A stretch of 64,000 nucleotides of DNA from Virgisporangium aliadipatigenens (GCF_016863615.1 NZ_BOPF01000005.1:62001-126000); one strand, 5' to 3'; shown: positions 28,210-37,133, numbered from the stretch's first letter. Notes: generated from the sequence alone by a model not told the origin. Numbers and translations are program-made.

Positions 28210-29712
28210 ATGTCACGACGCACCGATCCCCGGCTGACCCGGGTCGACGATTCCTGGTTGTCCCTGTCCAATCCGGCCGGTGTGCCGGTCGAGATCTGCG
28301 CGGGTCCGGATGTTCCGGTGGAGACGGCGGCCGTGGACGAGCTGCTCGCCGTCCTCGACACCGCCACCGCGCTGCGCACGCTCGCCGACGCCACGCCCGG
28401 CCTGGCGCGGGAGCCCCGCATCGATCGGGTCGTCTGCACGCCGGACCTGCACAAGGGCGCCGGCATCCCGATCGGGACCGTGGTGCACACGACCGGCGCG
28501 CTGCTGCCCGCGGCCGTCGGCAACGACATCAACTGCGGCATGCGCGTCGAGGCGACCCGGCTCACCGTCGACCAGGTGCGGCCCCGCCTCGACGCGGTCG
28601 AGCGCGCGCTGCGCCACCTGTTCTTCGAGGGCGGCCGCCGGATCGCGCTGACGCCGGCCCAACGCGAGGGGCTCCTGCGCGAGGGGTTGCCCGGGCTCGG
28701 GACGAAGTCCGCAAGAAACGAAGGCATCTGGGCTCATGCCGTTCCCGAGGACAAGGAGATCCCGGCCCACGCGGCCGGCTGGCCGGTCGACTCGGCCGAG
28801 GACTTCCGGGACTGGATCACCAGCGGCGGCGCGGGCGGCGGCGACGGGGTGAGCTACGACAGCGTCATCGGCAGCGTCGGCGGCGGCAACCACTTCGCCG
28901 AGCTGCAGTACGTCTCGGCGGTGCACGACGGCGCCACCGCGTACGCCTGGGGCCTGGCCCCGGGGCAGGTGGTGACGATGGTGCACAGCGGTTCGCTGAC
29001 GCTCGGGCACCAGGCCGGCGCGACCGGCCGCGACCTGGCCCGGGCCGCGTGGCCGAAGACCCTGCCGCTGCCGGCCAACGGCATCGTGCCGCTGCTGCTG
29101 GACCACCCGAGGAAGCACCGGTATCTGACGGCGTTCGCCAACGCGGCCAACTTCGCGATCGGCAACCGGTACTTCCTGTCGCTGATGATGCGCGCCGGCC
29201 TGGCGGCCGCGACCGGTGCCGAGCCCGGGGCCCGGCCCGTCTACGAGTCGCCGCACAACCTGCTGTGGGAGGGCGGCGACGGCACGGTGGTGCACCGCAA
29301 GGGCGCCACGCCGGCGGGCGGCCCGGACGAGGCGCGGCTCTACGGCGAGCCGGTGATCGTGCCGGGTTCGATGGGTGCCGCGAGCTATCTGCTGCGCGGG
29401 CTGGGCAGCACGAGGTCCCTGGGCAGTGCCTGCCACGGTGCGGGGCGCCGGGTGCCCCGGGGTGCCGCCGCGCGGGGGAGCGACGCCGAGCTGGACGCGT
29501 TCCTGCGCGAGTTTCGCGTGGTGACGCCGCTCAACCACCGGGACCCGACGATCGCCGGCCGGCGGGACATCATCGAGGCGTGGCGGCGGGACCTCAAGCA
29601 GGAGGCGCCGTGGGCCTACAAGGACGTCGCGCCGGTGGTGGAGAGCCTGCGTACGGCCGGCGTCGCCGAGCCCGTGGTGGAGCTGCGCCCCCTGCTGACC
29701 GTCAAGGGCTGA
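28210..29712 (+). CDS. rtcB: RtcB-family RNA ligase
   Basis: 500 residues from ATG 28210 (a GTG at 28171 would add 13). The Mn-binding/catalytic features are intact: VGNDINCGMR with the metal Cys (C109), GGGNHFAELQ, MVHSGSLTLGH, and the guanylylated histidine in ACHGAGRRVPR (H409). RtcB joins 2',3'-cyclic-phosphate or 3'-phosphate RNA ends to 5'-OH ends, using GTP, in tRNA repair or splicing. Neither an RtcA cyclase nor an Archease gene is nearby. It overlaps the convergent NmrA-like gene by 11 bp. Confidence 0.88.
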   Translation: MSRRTDPRLTRVDDSWLSLSNPAGVPVEICAGPDVPVETAAVDELLAVLDTATALRTLADATPGLAREPRIDRVVCTPDLHKGAGIPIGTVVHTTGALLPAAVGNDINCGMRVEATRLTVDQVRPRLDAVERALRHLFFEGGRRIALTPAQREGLLREGLPGLGTKSARNEGIWAHAVPEDKEIPAHAAGWPVDSAEDFRDWITSGGAGGGDGVSYDSVIGSVGGGNHFAELQYVSAVHDGATAYAWGLAPGQVVTMVHSGSLTLGHQAGATGRDLARAAWPKTLPLPANGIVPLLLDHPRKHRYLTAFANAANFAIGNRYFLSLMMRAGLAAATGAEPGARPVYESPHNLLWEGGDGTVVHRKGATPAGGPDEARLYGEPVIVPGSMGAASYLLRGLGSTRSLGSACHGAGRRVPRGAAARGSDAELDAFLREFRVVTPLNHRDPTIAGRRDIIEAWRRDLKQEAPWAYKDVAPVVESLRTAGVAEPVVELRPLLTVKG

Positions 29713-30493
29713 CGCCGCCCGGCGGCGTGCGGAACGCCTCCGCCACGTACTGCGCGAAGTCGACCGCCGGCCTGCCCAGCAGCCGCGGCACGACGTCCGT
29801 CACGGTCCCGTCCCCGAGCGCCCGCAGCGCCCCGAACGCCCGCAGCTCCGCCGCGATCCGCGCGTCGGGCACGCCGAAGGAGGACATCGCGGCGCGGTAG
29901 TCCTCGTCGCCGCCGAGAAACTCGACCCTCGCCGGGATCAGCTCCAGCGCCGCCCGGAACGACAGCAGCCGCGGCCCGCTCACCTCGTACGTCCGGCCGG
30001 CGTGCGCGTCGTCGAACGCCGCCACGACCACGGCCGCCACGTCCCCGGCGTCCACGAACCCGAACCGCGTCTCCCCGACGGGCACCGCGACCGCCCCTGC
30101 GCGCACCCCGTCCGCCAGGAACCCCTCGGAGAAGTTCTGGTCGAGCCAGTCCGCCCGGACGATCGTGAACGGCACCCCGGCCCCGCGGACGATCCGCTCG
30201 GCGTCGAGCAGCCGCGTGTCGTCCATCGCCTCGATGGCCCGGCTGGAGAGCAGCACGATCCGGGACACGCCCGCCTCGACGGCCACCCGCACGAAGTCGC
30301 CGTCGACCGGCACCCCGTCCGGCGCCATGAGGAACATCCGCCGCGCCGACCCCACGGCCGGCGCCCAGCTCGCCGGATCCTCCCAGGCGAAGCGCACCGG
30401 CCCGTGCCGGGAGGCGGCCCGAACGGGCGGGCCGAGCAGGGCGCTGACCCGCCGACCGACGGTGCCGGTGGCGCCGAGCACGAGCGTTTCCAT
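29702..30493 (-). CDS. NmrA-like NAD(P)-binding protein
   Basis: 263 residues. Rossmann start LVLGATGTVGRRV (residues 4-16), RIVLLSSRAIEAMDD, an FTIVRADWLDQNFSEGF segment and GRTYEVSGPRLLSF near the C-terminus are typical of the NmrA/HSCARG-type atypical SDRs. These lack the Y..K pair of classical SDRs and act either as quinone/flavin reductases or as redox sensors. No substrate can be deduced. Confidence 0.82.
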   Translation of the reverse strand: METLVLGATGTVGRRVSALLGPPVRAASRHGPVRFAWEDPASWAPAVGSARRMFLMAPDGVPVDGDFVRVAVEAGVSRIVLLSSRAIEAMDDTRLLDAERIVRGAGVPFTIVRADWLDQNFSEGFLADGVRAGAVAVPVGETRFGFVDAGDVAAVVVAAFDDAHAGRTYEVSGPRLLSFRAALELIPARVEFLGGDEDYRAAMSSFGVPDARIAAELRAFGALRALGDGTVTDVVPRLLGRPAVDFAQYVAEAFRTPPGGVSP

Positions 30494-30563
30494 ACGGAGC
30501 ACCCGACCACAGGGGTCTGACACTTTTCCGTCCCGCGCGCTCAGGTGCGCACCGGCCCGGCCG

Positions 30564-31781
30564 ATGGGCACCGACGTGGGGAAGCAGCGCACGGAGGCGG
30601 GGCAGCAGGTCGGCGAACTGCTGACCACGGCCAAGCGCGCGCTGGGCCTGAGCGTGGCGTTCCTCGCGCGGATGGACGGCACGACGCAGACGCTCGAGGT
30701 CGTGGAGTCGTCCATCCCGTTCGTGTTCCGCGAGGGGGTCACGCAGCGGCAGGACACCACGTTCTGCCAGGCGATCATGGACGGGAAGCTGCCGCCGGTC
30801 ATCCCGGACGTGACGGCCTACCCGGAGGCGATGAAGCTGCCGGCCGCCCGCATCCCGCGGATCCGCAGCTACGTGTCGGTGCCGGTGGTGCTGAGCGACG
30901 GGAGCCTCTACGGCACGTTCTGCGCCGCCGGCCTCACCAGCGACCGCGGGCTGACCAAGCGGGACAAGTCGCTGATGGACGTTCTCGCGCGGGCGGCGTC
31001 GGTGGTGATCGAGCCGGAGGTGCGCGAGCAGGCCCGGCGTCGGGACATCGAGGGGCGGCTGCTGCCGTTGATGTCCGAGGGCGGTCCCCAGGTCGTTCTC
31101 CAACCGATCGTCGATCTCGCTTCTGGGGAACGGGTCGGAGCCGAGGCGCTCAGCCGTTTCCCGCGCGAGTGGAATCTCCCCCCGGATGTCTGCTTCGAAC
31201 AGGCGCACAGCATCGGCCAGGGCGACGACCTGGAACTGCTGGCCCTGGAACGGGCGGCGGAGCATCTGCGCGGCGTCAACGGCTACGTCGCCATGAACGT
31301 CTCCCCGGGCACCCTGCTGCGCCCCGACACGGCGGCCCTGTTCGCGCGGCTGCCCCTGGAACGGGTGCTGCTGGAGCTGTCCGAGCACGACCAGGTCGCC
31401 GACTACGACGCGCTGAAGGCGGCCCTGGCCCCGCTGCGCGCCGCGGGCATGCGCCTCGCGATCGACGACGTGGGCGCGGGCTTCTCCTCGCTGCGCCACA
31501 TCGTGCTGACCGCGCCGGACGTGATCAAACTCGACCGGAGCCTCATCGACGGCGTCACCAACGACCACGTGCTGGCGACGCTGGTGCGCTCGCTGGTGGA
31601 GTTCGCGCACGCCAGTGGTGCGCGGGTGGTGGCCGAGGGGATCGAGAACGGCACGGACGCCGCCACGCTGCTCGGCCTCTCCGTCGACTACGGCCAGGGC
31701 TGGCATTTCGGCCGCCCGGGCCCGGCCGAGGACCTGCCCGACCGCGTCCCGCCCGCCGGAAACCTGCTCGTCCCGGGCTGA
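30564..31781 (+). CDS. GAF-EAL cyclic-di-GMP phosphodiesterase
   Basis: 405 residues, soluble. An N-terminal GAF-like sensor (about 10-160: TTFCQAIMDG, IRSYVSVPVVLSDGSLYGTFC) is followed by an EAL domain (about 175-400). All EAL catalytic positions are present: GAEALSRF, the AMNVSP Asn, ELSEHD Glu, IDDVGAGFSSL, IKLDRS Lys, AEGIE and GQGWHFGRP Gln, so hydrolysis of c-di-GMP to pGpG is predicted. The GAF ligand is unknown. ATG 30564 is chosen as the first start fitting the GAF helix; the ribosome site is weak. Confidence 0.9.
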   Translation: MGTDVGKQRTEAGQQVGELLTTAKRALGLSVAFLARMDGTTQTLEVVESSIPFVFREGVTQRQDTTFCQAIMDGKLPPVIPDVTAYPEAMKLPAARIPRIRSYVSVPVVLSDGSLYGTFCAAGLTSDRGLTKRDKSLMDVLARAASVVIEPEVREQARRRDIEGRLLPLMSEGGPQVVLQPIVDLASGERVGAEALSRFPREWNLPPDVCFEQAHSIGQGDDLELLALERAAEHLRGVNGYVAMNVSPGTLLRPDTAALFARLPLERVLLELSEHDQVADYDALKAALAPLRAAGMRLAIDDVGAGFSSLRHIVLTAPDVIKLDRSLIDGVTNDHVLATLVRSLVEFAHASGARVVAEGIENGTDAATLLGLSVDYGQGWHFGRPGPAEDLPDRVPPAGNLLVPG

Positions 31782-31799
31782 CCCCCGCCGAGGTGCCGA

Positions 31800-32879
31800 T
31801 CACGCCGCCGGCGGCGACCAGGTGAGCGCGCGCTCGAGCACACCGCGCATCGCCGACGCCGGCACCCGCGGAAGAAGCGCGTCCCGCACCGCCACCAGCG
31901 GAGGCGACGAGAGCTGCGCCAACATCCCGGCCCGCCGCGACTGCCGCACCATCCACCGCGCCCGCGGCCGCCGCAGCGCGTCGTAGCGCCGCAGCCCGGC
32001 CGGAACGTCGTCGCCGACGACGGCGGCGAGCGTCACCGCGTCCTCGATCGCCTGGCAGGCGCCCTGCCCGAGGTTGGGCGTCATGGCGTGCGCGGCGTCC
32101 CCGACCAGGGCGACCGTGCCGCGGGCGTAGGAGGGCATGCCGTCGAGGTCGTAGAGGTCGTGGCGCAGCACCTCGCCGGCCGAGGCGACCAGGGCGGGGA
32201 TCGGCCCGTGCCACCCCGCGAAGATCTCCCGGAGCGCGTCGGGGGACCAGGTGCTGCCCTCCGGGGCGTTCGCGGTGGCGTACCAGTAGACGCGGCCGTC
32301 GCCGAGCGGCGCGTACCCGAACCGCACGCCCCGGCCCCACGTCTCGCCGCCCTCGCGCAGCCCGCCGTCCGGGGCGGGCCCGACCGCGCGCCACGCCGTG
32401 TAGCCCGCGTAGCGCGGTGCGGGCGCATCGGGCCAGGTCAGGCCGCGGACGGTGCTCCTGATCCCGTCCGCCCCGACCACGAGGTCCGCCTGCTCCATCC
32501 GGTCGAACGTCTTCCCGCACTCGACCGCCCCGTCCGGTACCGCGCCGGCCAGCACCTCCAGCAGGTGCGCACGGTGCAGCACCAGCGGGGTGCCGTGCCT
32601 GCGCACGACCGCGTCGAGCGGCTGGCGGAACAGCACCCTGCCGTCCGGGGCGCGGATGGCGCCGGCGATCTCGACGGTGCCGCGGGCCCGCACGGCGTCG
32701 CCGAGGCCGAGCGTGTCGAGCGCGCGCACGGCGTTGGGCCAGAGCGAGATGCCGGCGCCGACCTCGGTGAGCGCGGCGGCGCGTTCGTACACCCGGACCC
32801 GCCAGCCGCGCCGGTGCAGCGCGATCGCCATGGTGAGCCCGCCGATGCCGCCGCCGACGACGATCGCCTCGCGTCCCAT
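31800..32879 (-). CDS. FAD-dependent monooxygenase (PHBH-like)
   Basis: 359 residues, ATG 32879 with AGGGAGG 5 nt upstream. The FAD-binding GGGIGGL (about 9-15), the VGADGIRSTVR DG motif and the second FAD motif VALVGDAAHAMTPNLGQGACQAIEDA are all intact, as in aromatic hydroxylases such as 3-hydroxybenzoate 6-hydroxylase and salicylate hydroxylase. It would use NAD(P)H and O2 to hydroxylate an aromatic or polyketide-like substrate. A divergent TetR gene shares a clear operator, so it is probably induced by its substrate. Confidence 0.9.
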   Translation of the reverse strand: MGREAIVVGGGIGGLTMAIALHRRGWRVRVYERAAALTEVGAGISLWPNAVRALDTLGLGDAVRARGTVEIAGAIRAPDGRVLFRQPLDAVVRRHGTPLVLHRAHLLEVLAGAVPDGAVECGKTFDRMEQADLVVGADGIRSTVRGLTWPDAPAPRYAGYTAWRAVGPAPDGGLREGGETWGRGVRFGYAPLGDGRVYWYATANAPEGSTWSPDALREIFAGWHGPIPALVASAGEVLRHDLYDLDGMPSYARGTVALVGDAAHAMTPNLGQGACQAIEDAVTLAAVVGDDVPAGLRRYDALRRPRARWMVRQSRRAGMLAQLSSPPLVAVRDALLPRVPASAMRGVLERALTWSPPAA

Positions 32880-32890
32880 CGTTCCTCCCT

Positions 32891-32928
32891 CTACAGGCGT
32901 AGTAGACACGCTTACTCTACGCTTGTAG
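32891..32928. promoter_or_regulatory. Double operator of the TetR/monooxygenase divergon
   Basis: CTACAGGCGTAG (32891-32902) and CTACGCTTGTAG (32917-32928) are inverted copies of each other with 11 of 12 positions matching, 14 bp apart; each is itself a CTAC-N4-GTAG palindrome. The right copy overlaps the TACGCT box of the TetR gene, and the left lies beside the monooxygenase ribosome site. Confidence 0.75.
32918..32923 (+). promoter_or_regulatory. Leaderless -10 (TACGCT) of the TetR gene inside its operator
   Basis: TACGCT, seven bases, GTG 32931. Binding of the operator would block it directly. Confidence 0.5.
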
Positions 32929-32930
32929 AG

Positions 32931-33485
32931 GTGTCCTCCCGCCGAGACGAACTGTGTGACGTCGCTATCACCCTCATCGCCCGGGTGGGGCTGCGCGGCC
33001 TGACCCATCGGGCCGTCGACCGCGAAGCGGGGGTGCCGGAGGGCTCCACCTCGTACTACTTCCGCACGCGCAACGCCCTGCTGGCGGCCGTCACCCGGCG
33101 GATGGCGGCGATCGACGCGCAGGCTCGGCGGCCGGCCGGCGGCACCGACCCCGAGGCGCTGGCCGACCTGGCAACCGCGCTGGTCCTCGACCTGACCGGC
33201 CCCGGCCGCGAACGGACGCTCGCCCGCTACGAGCTGTCCATGGAGGCCGCCCGCCAACCGGACCTGCGCGAAGCGCTGCACGCGGCCGGGGCCGGGATGC
33301 GCCGCGCCGCGCGGGACCTGCTCGCCGCGGCCGGCGCCGCGGAGCCCGAACGCCAGGGGCCGGACCTGGTGGCGTTCCTCGACGGACTGGTCTACGACCA
33401 GCTGGCGGGCGCCGGCGGACCCCGCACCCCGACGGCGCTGCGCGCCTCGATCCGCGAGGTCCTGCGGGGAATGCTGGGCCGCTAG
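32931..33485 (+). CDS. TetR-family transcriptional regulator
   Basis: 184 residues. The N-terminal HTH is RRDELCDVAITLIARVGLRGLTHRAVDREAGVPEGSTSYYFRTRNALL; the GSTSYYF recognition helix is of the common TetR kind. The C-terminal part is an all-helical ligand/dimer domain. The divergent FAD monooxygenase and the paired operator between them point to autoregulation and control of that gene. The stop overlaps the convergent PhzF gene by 4 bp. Confidence 0.9.
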   Translation: MSSRRDELCDVAITLIARVGLRGLTHRAVDREAGVPEGSTSYYFRTRNALLAAVTRRMAAIDAQARRPAGGTDPEALADLATALVLDLTGPGRERTLARYELSMEAARQPDLREALHAAGAGMRRAARDLLAAAGAAEPERQGPDLVAFLDGLVYDQLAGAGGPRTPTALRASIREVLRGMLGR

Positions 33486-34300
33486 AGAACGACCGCGGTG
33501 CCCGTCACCGAGATCCCGCCCGACACCGGGACGTCCACGGTGAGCAGGCTCGGCCGCCCCAGATCGTGCCCCTGGTGGACGGTGATCGTGGCCGGCGGCG
33601 CCACCAGCCCCCGCTCGCGCAGGTACCCCCCGAACGCGGCCGCCGCCGCACCGGTCGCCGGATCCTCGACCACCCCGCCCGGCGGGAACGGGTTGCGCGC
33701 GTGGAACACCACCGCCGACTCGCGCCACACCAGGTCGATCGTGGTCCAGTCGCGGGCCGCCATCAGCGCGCCCAGGGTCGCCATGTCGTAGGAGAGGTCG
33801 GCGAGGCGTTCCCGGGTGGCGGCCGCGACGATCGGGTGCCACGCGCCGGCGAACGCCACCGCCGGCGGCAGCGCCGGATCCAGCTCGGCGGCCTTCCACC
33901 CCAGCGCCGACAGCAGCGCGTCCAGGTCGGCGTCGGCCAGCCCGGCGGTGCGCGGCGGCACGCTGGTGAGCGTGGCGGTGGCCCGCCCGGCGGCGTCCAC
34001 GGCGGTCCTGACCCGCACCGGACCGGCCTTGGTGGCCAGCTCCAGCACGCCGGGGCCGTGGCGTTCGGCGTGGGCGACGGCCGTGGCGATCGTGGCGTGC
34101 CCGCAGAACGGCACCTCCGCCAGCGGACTGAAGTAGCGGACGGACCCGTCCGGCGAGAGGAACGCCGTCTCGGAGTAGCCCACCTCCGCCGCCACCCGTT
34201 GCATGGTCGCCTCGTCGACACCGGTCGCGTCGAGCACCACCCCGGCCGGGTTGCCCCCGGAGGGATCGGTCGTGAACGCCGCGTACCGCAGGATCTCCAT
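33482..34300 (-). CDS. PhzF-family isomerase/epimerase-like protein
   Basis: 272 residues of the diaminopimelate-epimerase fold. The N-terminus (RYAAFTTDPSGGNPAGVVLDA), the catalytic-Glu segment GYSETAFL and PFCGHATIATA are hallmarks; the C-terminal half has the parallel EDPATGAAAAAFGGYL. PhzF itself isomerises DHHA in phenazine synthesis, but most genomic homologues, including this one with no other phz genes around, have unknown isomerase roles. Leaderless start from TAGCGT. Confidence 0.88.
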   Translation of the reverse strand: MEILRYAAFTTDPSGGNPAGVVLDATGVDEATMQRVAAEVGYSETAFLSPDGSVRYFSPLAEVPFCGHATIATAVAHAERHGPGVLELATKAGPVRVRTAVDAAGRATATLTSVPPRTAGLADADLDALLSALGWKAAELDPALPPAVAFAGAWHPIVAAATRERLADLSYDMATLGALMAARDWTTIDLVWRESAVVFHARNPFPPGGVVEDPATGAAAAAFGGYLRERGLVAPPATITVHQGHDLGRPSLLTVDVPVSGGISVTGTAVVL

Positions 34301-34307
34301 GCCGCAG

Positions 34308-34313
34308 ACGCTA
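34308..34313 (-). promoter_or_regulatory. Leaderless -10 (TAGCGT) of PhzF gene
   Basis: TAGCGT, seven bases, ATG 34300 on the minus strand. Confidence 0.5.
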
Positions 34314-34357
34314 TGCCGGGAGGGCCCGCCCGCGAGGGTCCAATAGCCCGGTGGCGG

Positions 34358-36583
34358 CTACTTCCGGCGCACCAGCGGCCAGCACGAGTACCAGATCAGC
34401 CCGGCCAGCAGCACCCACGCGTTGCCGAACAGGTACATCGGGAACTTCTCCAGCATCGGCCACAGGCCGGACCCGTCGGTCGACGCCGGTTCGAGCACCG
34501 CGTAGTAGGTGAACATCGCCGCGGCCAGCACGGCGTGCGCGAAGAGCCCCCAGTGCGCCGGCCGCCAGAACACCCACACCGCGAGGAGCACCGGCACCGT
34601 GCCCGCGAAGAGCAGGAAGACCTGCAGGTCCGCTTCGCTGCCGGTGTAGGCCGACAGCTGCACGAGGAACTGCGGCCACATGAACAGGGCGGCCAACGCC
34701 AGCAGGCGCGGCGGCGCGAACGGCTCGACCCAGGGACGTTCCCCGGCGGAGGAAGGGCGCACGAGCAGCCGGATGCCCACGGCGACGAGCAGGACGGGCC
34801 CGGAGAGGGCCAGGAAGCGCTGGGCGTACTCGTGGCCGTGGTCCTCGGCGAAGTACGCCGCCTCGGGATAGCCCTGCGACACCAGCGCGACCAGCAGGCC
34901 GAGCGCGACCAGGAGCCCGCCCGCGGCCCGGCGCCCGCTCGCGGCCCGCGACGCGAACCCGGCCGCCACCCCGGTGGCCAGCACGGCCGACAGCAGGTAC
35001 ACCCACATGGCGCTGGCCAGCGAGGCGTCGACGAACCGGTCCCACCCGGCGACGAAGTACCACGGCACGGAGGTGCCCAACGCCACCAGGAGCGCCACGA
35101 CCAGCGCGGTCACGGCGTCGCGCACCGCAGACCCGGGGGTCGGCGCGGCCGGGGCGGGCACGTACGCGGTCGGGTCGTCCAACGGCGGCGGCGCGCCGAC
35201 GGAATGCGCGCCGACGGTCGTCACGCCGGCGGGCGGCGGGCTCACCGGCGGCGGGCCGCCCGGCGAGGTCGGGCGCGGCGGCAGCGGCCCGGGCGGCACC
35301 GGGCCGGCCGGCGAGGCAACGGTGGCCCGCCCCGTCGGCCCGACCGGCCCGCTCGACACGGGTGCCGCCGGGGTGGAGACCGGGTGGGCGGAGACCGGGA
35401 CCGCCGACACCGGGTACGGCGCGCCCGAGATCGGGGCCAGCACCGGCGTGTAGCCCTCCGGCCCGACCGTCCCGGCGAACCCCTCCGGTGGCGTGTACCC
35501 GGCCGCGGCAAGCGGCGCCGTCGCCTGCACGCTGCCCTCGGCCACCACCAGTTCCGGCTGCTCGATCACGGTGGGGGAGATGCCGAGCGTGCGGTGCAGC
35601 ATCGTCGCCACGAGCGGGATCCGGCTCGAGCCGCCGACCAGGAAGACCCCGGCCACGTCCGACGGCTGCACCCGCGCGTCGCGGACCGCCGCGACCGTCG
35701 TCGCGATCGTCCTTTCCAGGATCGGGAGCATGAGGCGTTCGAGTTCCTCCCGCCCCAGTGGCGCCTCCGCCTCTACCAGGGGAACGGGGATGAGCGTGAA
35801 GTTCGCGCGGGACAGCACCTCTTTGGCGATCCGCGCGTCCTCCCAGAGGAGGCGGCGGTGCCGGCGGTCCGGGACGGTGACCGGTGCCTCGAGGCGGCGC
35901 CACGCGTCGGCGTGGTTGGCGGCGTACAACGCCCCCAGGTGGGAGACGACGGCCGCGTCGACGTCGAGCCCGCCGGTGTCCGGCAGCCCGGTCGAGGAGA
36001 GCACCTCGAAGCCGTGCTCCGTCCGGCGCACCACGCTCGCGTCGAACGTCCCCGCGCCGAAGTCGTACACGATCACGCAGCCGCCGACCGGGACCCGCGC
36101 GCCCGGCAGCGCCGCGAAGTAGGTGGCCGCCGCGGACGGTTCGGGGACGAGCTGGCGGTTGCTGAAGCCGGCCCGGCGGGCCGCCTCCACCAGCACGGCG
36201 CGGCGGCGTTCGCCCCAGGCGGCCGGGTGGGTCAGCGTCGCGTCGACCACGGCCTCGCCGGCGACCGAACGCGCCTCGGCCGCCACCCGGCGCAGCACCG
36301 CGGCGACCAGGTCGACGACCGGCACCTCCGCCTCGCTGAGCAGCACGGTGGTCTCGTCGACGCGCCGCTTCGGGTTGGGCTCGAAGCGTTCGGGGTGGGT
36401 GCGCGCGGAGTGCGACGCCTCCTGCCCGACCAGCAGGTTGCCGTCCGGCAGCGCGAACACCGCCGACGGCAGCAGGGGCGAACCGTCGAAGAGCAGCGGC
36501 TTGACGCGGCCGTCCGGCCAGCACAGCACCGCCACGGTGGAGGAGGTGCCGAAGTCCACGCCCAAGCGGAATCGTGCCGTCAC
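34358..36583 (-). CDS. Hsp70-type ATPase fused to a multi-pass membrane domain
   Basis: 741 residues. Residues 1-360 are an Hsp70/actin-fold ATPase: LGVDFGTSSTVAV (7-19), VPEPSAAATYF, VIVYDFGAGTFDASV and VFLVGGSSRIPLV are phosphate, connect and adenosine motifs. There is no substrate-binding beta domain of DnaK. Residues about 370-500 are a Pro/Val/Ser-rich linker with repeated PVS units, and residues about 505-741 contain roughly seven hydrophobic helices (VTALVVALLVALGTSVPW, then WVYLLSAVLATGVAAGF, AAGGLLVALGLLVALVS and others). This anchors the ATPase to the inner face of the membrane. Role unknown; a membrane-localised chaperone-like switch is an inference. GTG start, leaderless. Confidence 0.85.
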   Translation of the reverse strand: MTARFRLGVDFGTSSTVAVLCWPDGRVKPLLFDGSPLLPSAVFALPDGNLLVGQEASHSARTHPERFEPNPKRRVDETTVLLSEAEVPVVDLVAAVLRRVAAEARSVAGEAVVDATLTHPAAWGERRRAVLVEAARRAGFSNRQLVPEPSAAATYFAALPGARVPVGGCVIVYDFGAGTFDASVVRRTEHGFEVLSSTGLPDTGGLDVDAAVVSHLGALYAANHADAWRRLEAPVTVPDRRHRRLLWEDARIAKEVLSRANFTLIPVPLVEAEAPLGREELERLMLPILERTIATTVAAVRDARVQPSDVAGVFLVGGSSRIPLVATMLHRTLGISPTVIEQPELVVAEGSVQATAPLAAAGYTPPEGFAGTVGPEGYTPVLAPISGAPYPVSAVPVSAHPVSTPAAPVSSGPVGPTGRATVASPAGPVPPGPLPPRPTSPGGPPPVSPPPAGVTTVGAHSVGAPPPLDDPTAYVPAPAAPTPGSAVRDAVTALVVALLVALGTSVPWYFVAGWDRFVDASLASAMWVYLLSAVLATGVAAGFASRAASGRRAAGGLLVALGLLVALVSQGYPEAAYFAEDHGHEYAQRFLALSGPVLLVAVGIRLLVRPSSAGERPWVEPFAPPRLLALAALFMWPQFLVQLSAYTGSEADLQVFLLFAGTVPVLLAVWVFWRPAHWGLFAHAVLAAAMFTYYAVLEPASTDGSGLWPMLEKFPMYLFGNAWVLLAGLIWYSCWPLVRRK

Positions 36584-36589
36584 GGCTTG

Positions 36590-36595
36590 AGACTA
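36590..36595 (-). promoter_or_regulatory. Leaderless -10 (TAGTCT) of Hsp70-like gene
   Basis: TAGTCT, six bases, GTG 36583 on the minus strand. Confidence 0.5.
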
Positions 36596-36614
36596 AATAG
36601 CTTCCCGCCTGCGC

Positions 36615-36633
36615 GGACAAGACATAATTGTCC
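36615..36633. promoter_or_regulatory. Inverted repeat upstream of Hsp70-like gene
   Basis: GGACAA-N7-TTGTCC, perfect 6-bp arms, about 25 bp upstream of the -10; a possible operator. A further TGTCC follows at about 36642. It does not match the HAIR or CIRCE heat-shock elements. Confidence 0.4.
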
Positions 36634-36655
36634 AGCCCTGCTGTCCGAACGTCGG

Positions 36656-37069
36656 CTACAACAAGCCGATGATCCGGGTGGCGGCGATCTCGATGACCAC
36701 GCGTTCGGGGTTGGGGCGCGGCTCCCGGTACCGCAGCGCGTAGCGGCGAACGGCCTCCGCCACCGCGGCCGGCTCGGAGCTGACCGTGGCGCGTCCCTCG
36801 ACGGTGACCCAGCGGCGGCCGTCGACCGAGCACACGGCGACCCGCGCACCCTCCGGACCTGCGGCGACGACGTTGCGGACCTTGCGGGTGCCGGCGCTCG
36901 CGATGATCCGGGCGAGTCCGGCGTCGACGTCGAACGTCACCCCGACCGGCACGACGTGCGGGCTGCCGTCGGGTCGCGGCGTGGTCAGCGTGGCCAGATG
37001 CCGCTCCGCCCAGAACGCCGTGAACTCTTCGCTCCGCGGGTCGACGGCATGCTGTCGGATTCCGGTCAT
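36656..37069 (-). CDS. PPOX-class F420/FMN-dependent enzyme
   Basis: 137 residues of the split-barrel pyridoxamine-oxidase-like fold: EEFTAFWAERHLATLTTPRPDGSPHVVPVGVTFD, TRKVRNVVAAGPEGARVAVCSVDGRRWVTVEGRATVS. Actinobacterial members of this size are often F420-dependent reductases (biliverdin reductase-like) rather than PNPOx. The conserved basic KVRN segment would bind the cofactor phosphate. The electron acceptor is unknown. Confidence 0.82.
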   Translation of the reverse strand: MTGIRQHAVDPRSEEFTAFWAERHLATLTTPRPDGSPHVVPVGVTFDVDAGLARIIASAGTRKVRNVVAAGPEGARVAVCSVDGRRWVTVEGRATVSSEPAAVAEAVRRYALRYREPRPNPERVVIEIAATRIIGLL

Positions 37070-37096
37070 GCCGGGAATGATCGCATGGGCGCACGC

Positions 37097-37133
37097 GGGG
37101 CCGGTCGGACCGTGATGGTGTCCGGCCGGCCCC
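37097..37133 (-). terminator. Strong terminator hairpin
   Basis: GGGGCCGGTCGGAC (37097-37110) pairs with GTCCGGCCGGCCCC (37120-37133), 14-bp stem with one non-Watson-Crick pair and a 9-nt loop, downstream of the secreted small-protein gene. Confidence 0.75.

Noticed and set aside
33482-34300. Phenazine biosynthesis cluster from the PhzF homologue
   Set aside because: No other phz genes are present; PhzF-like proteins are common as stand-alone genes.
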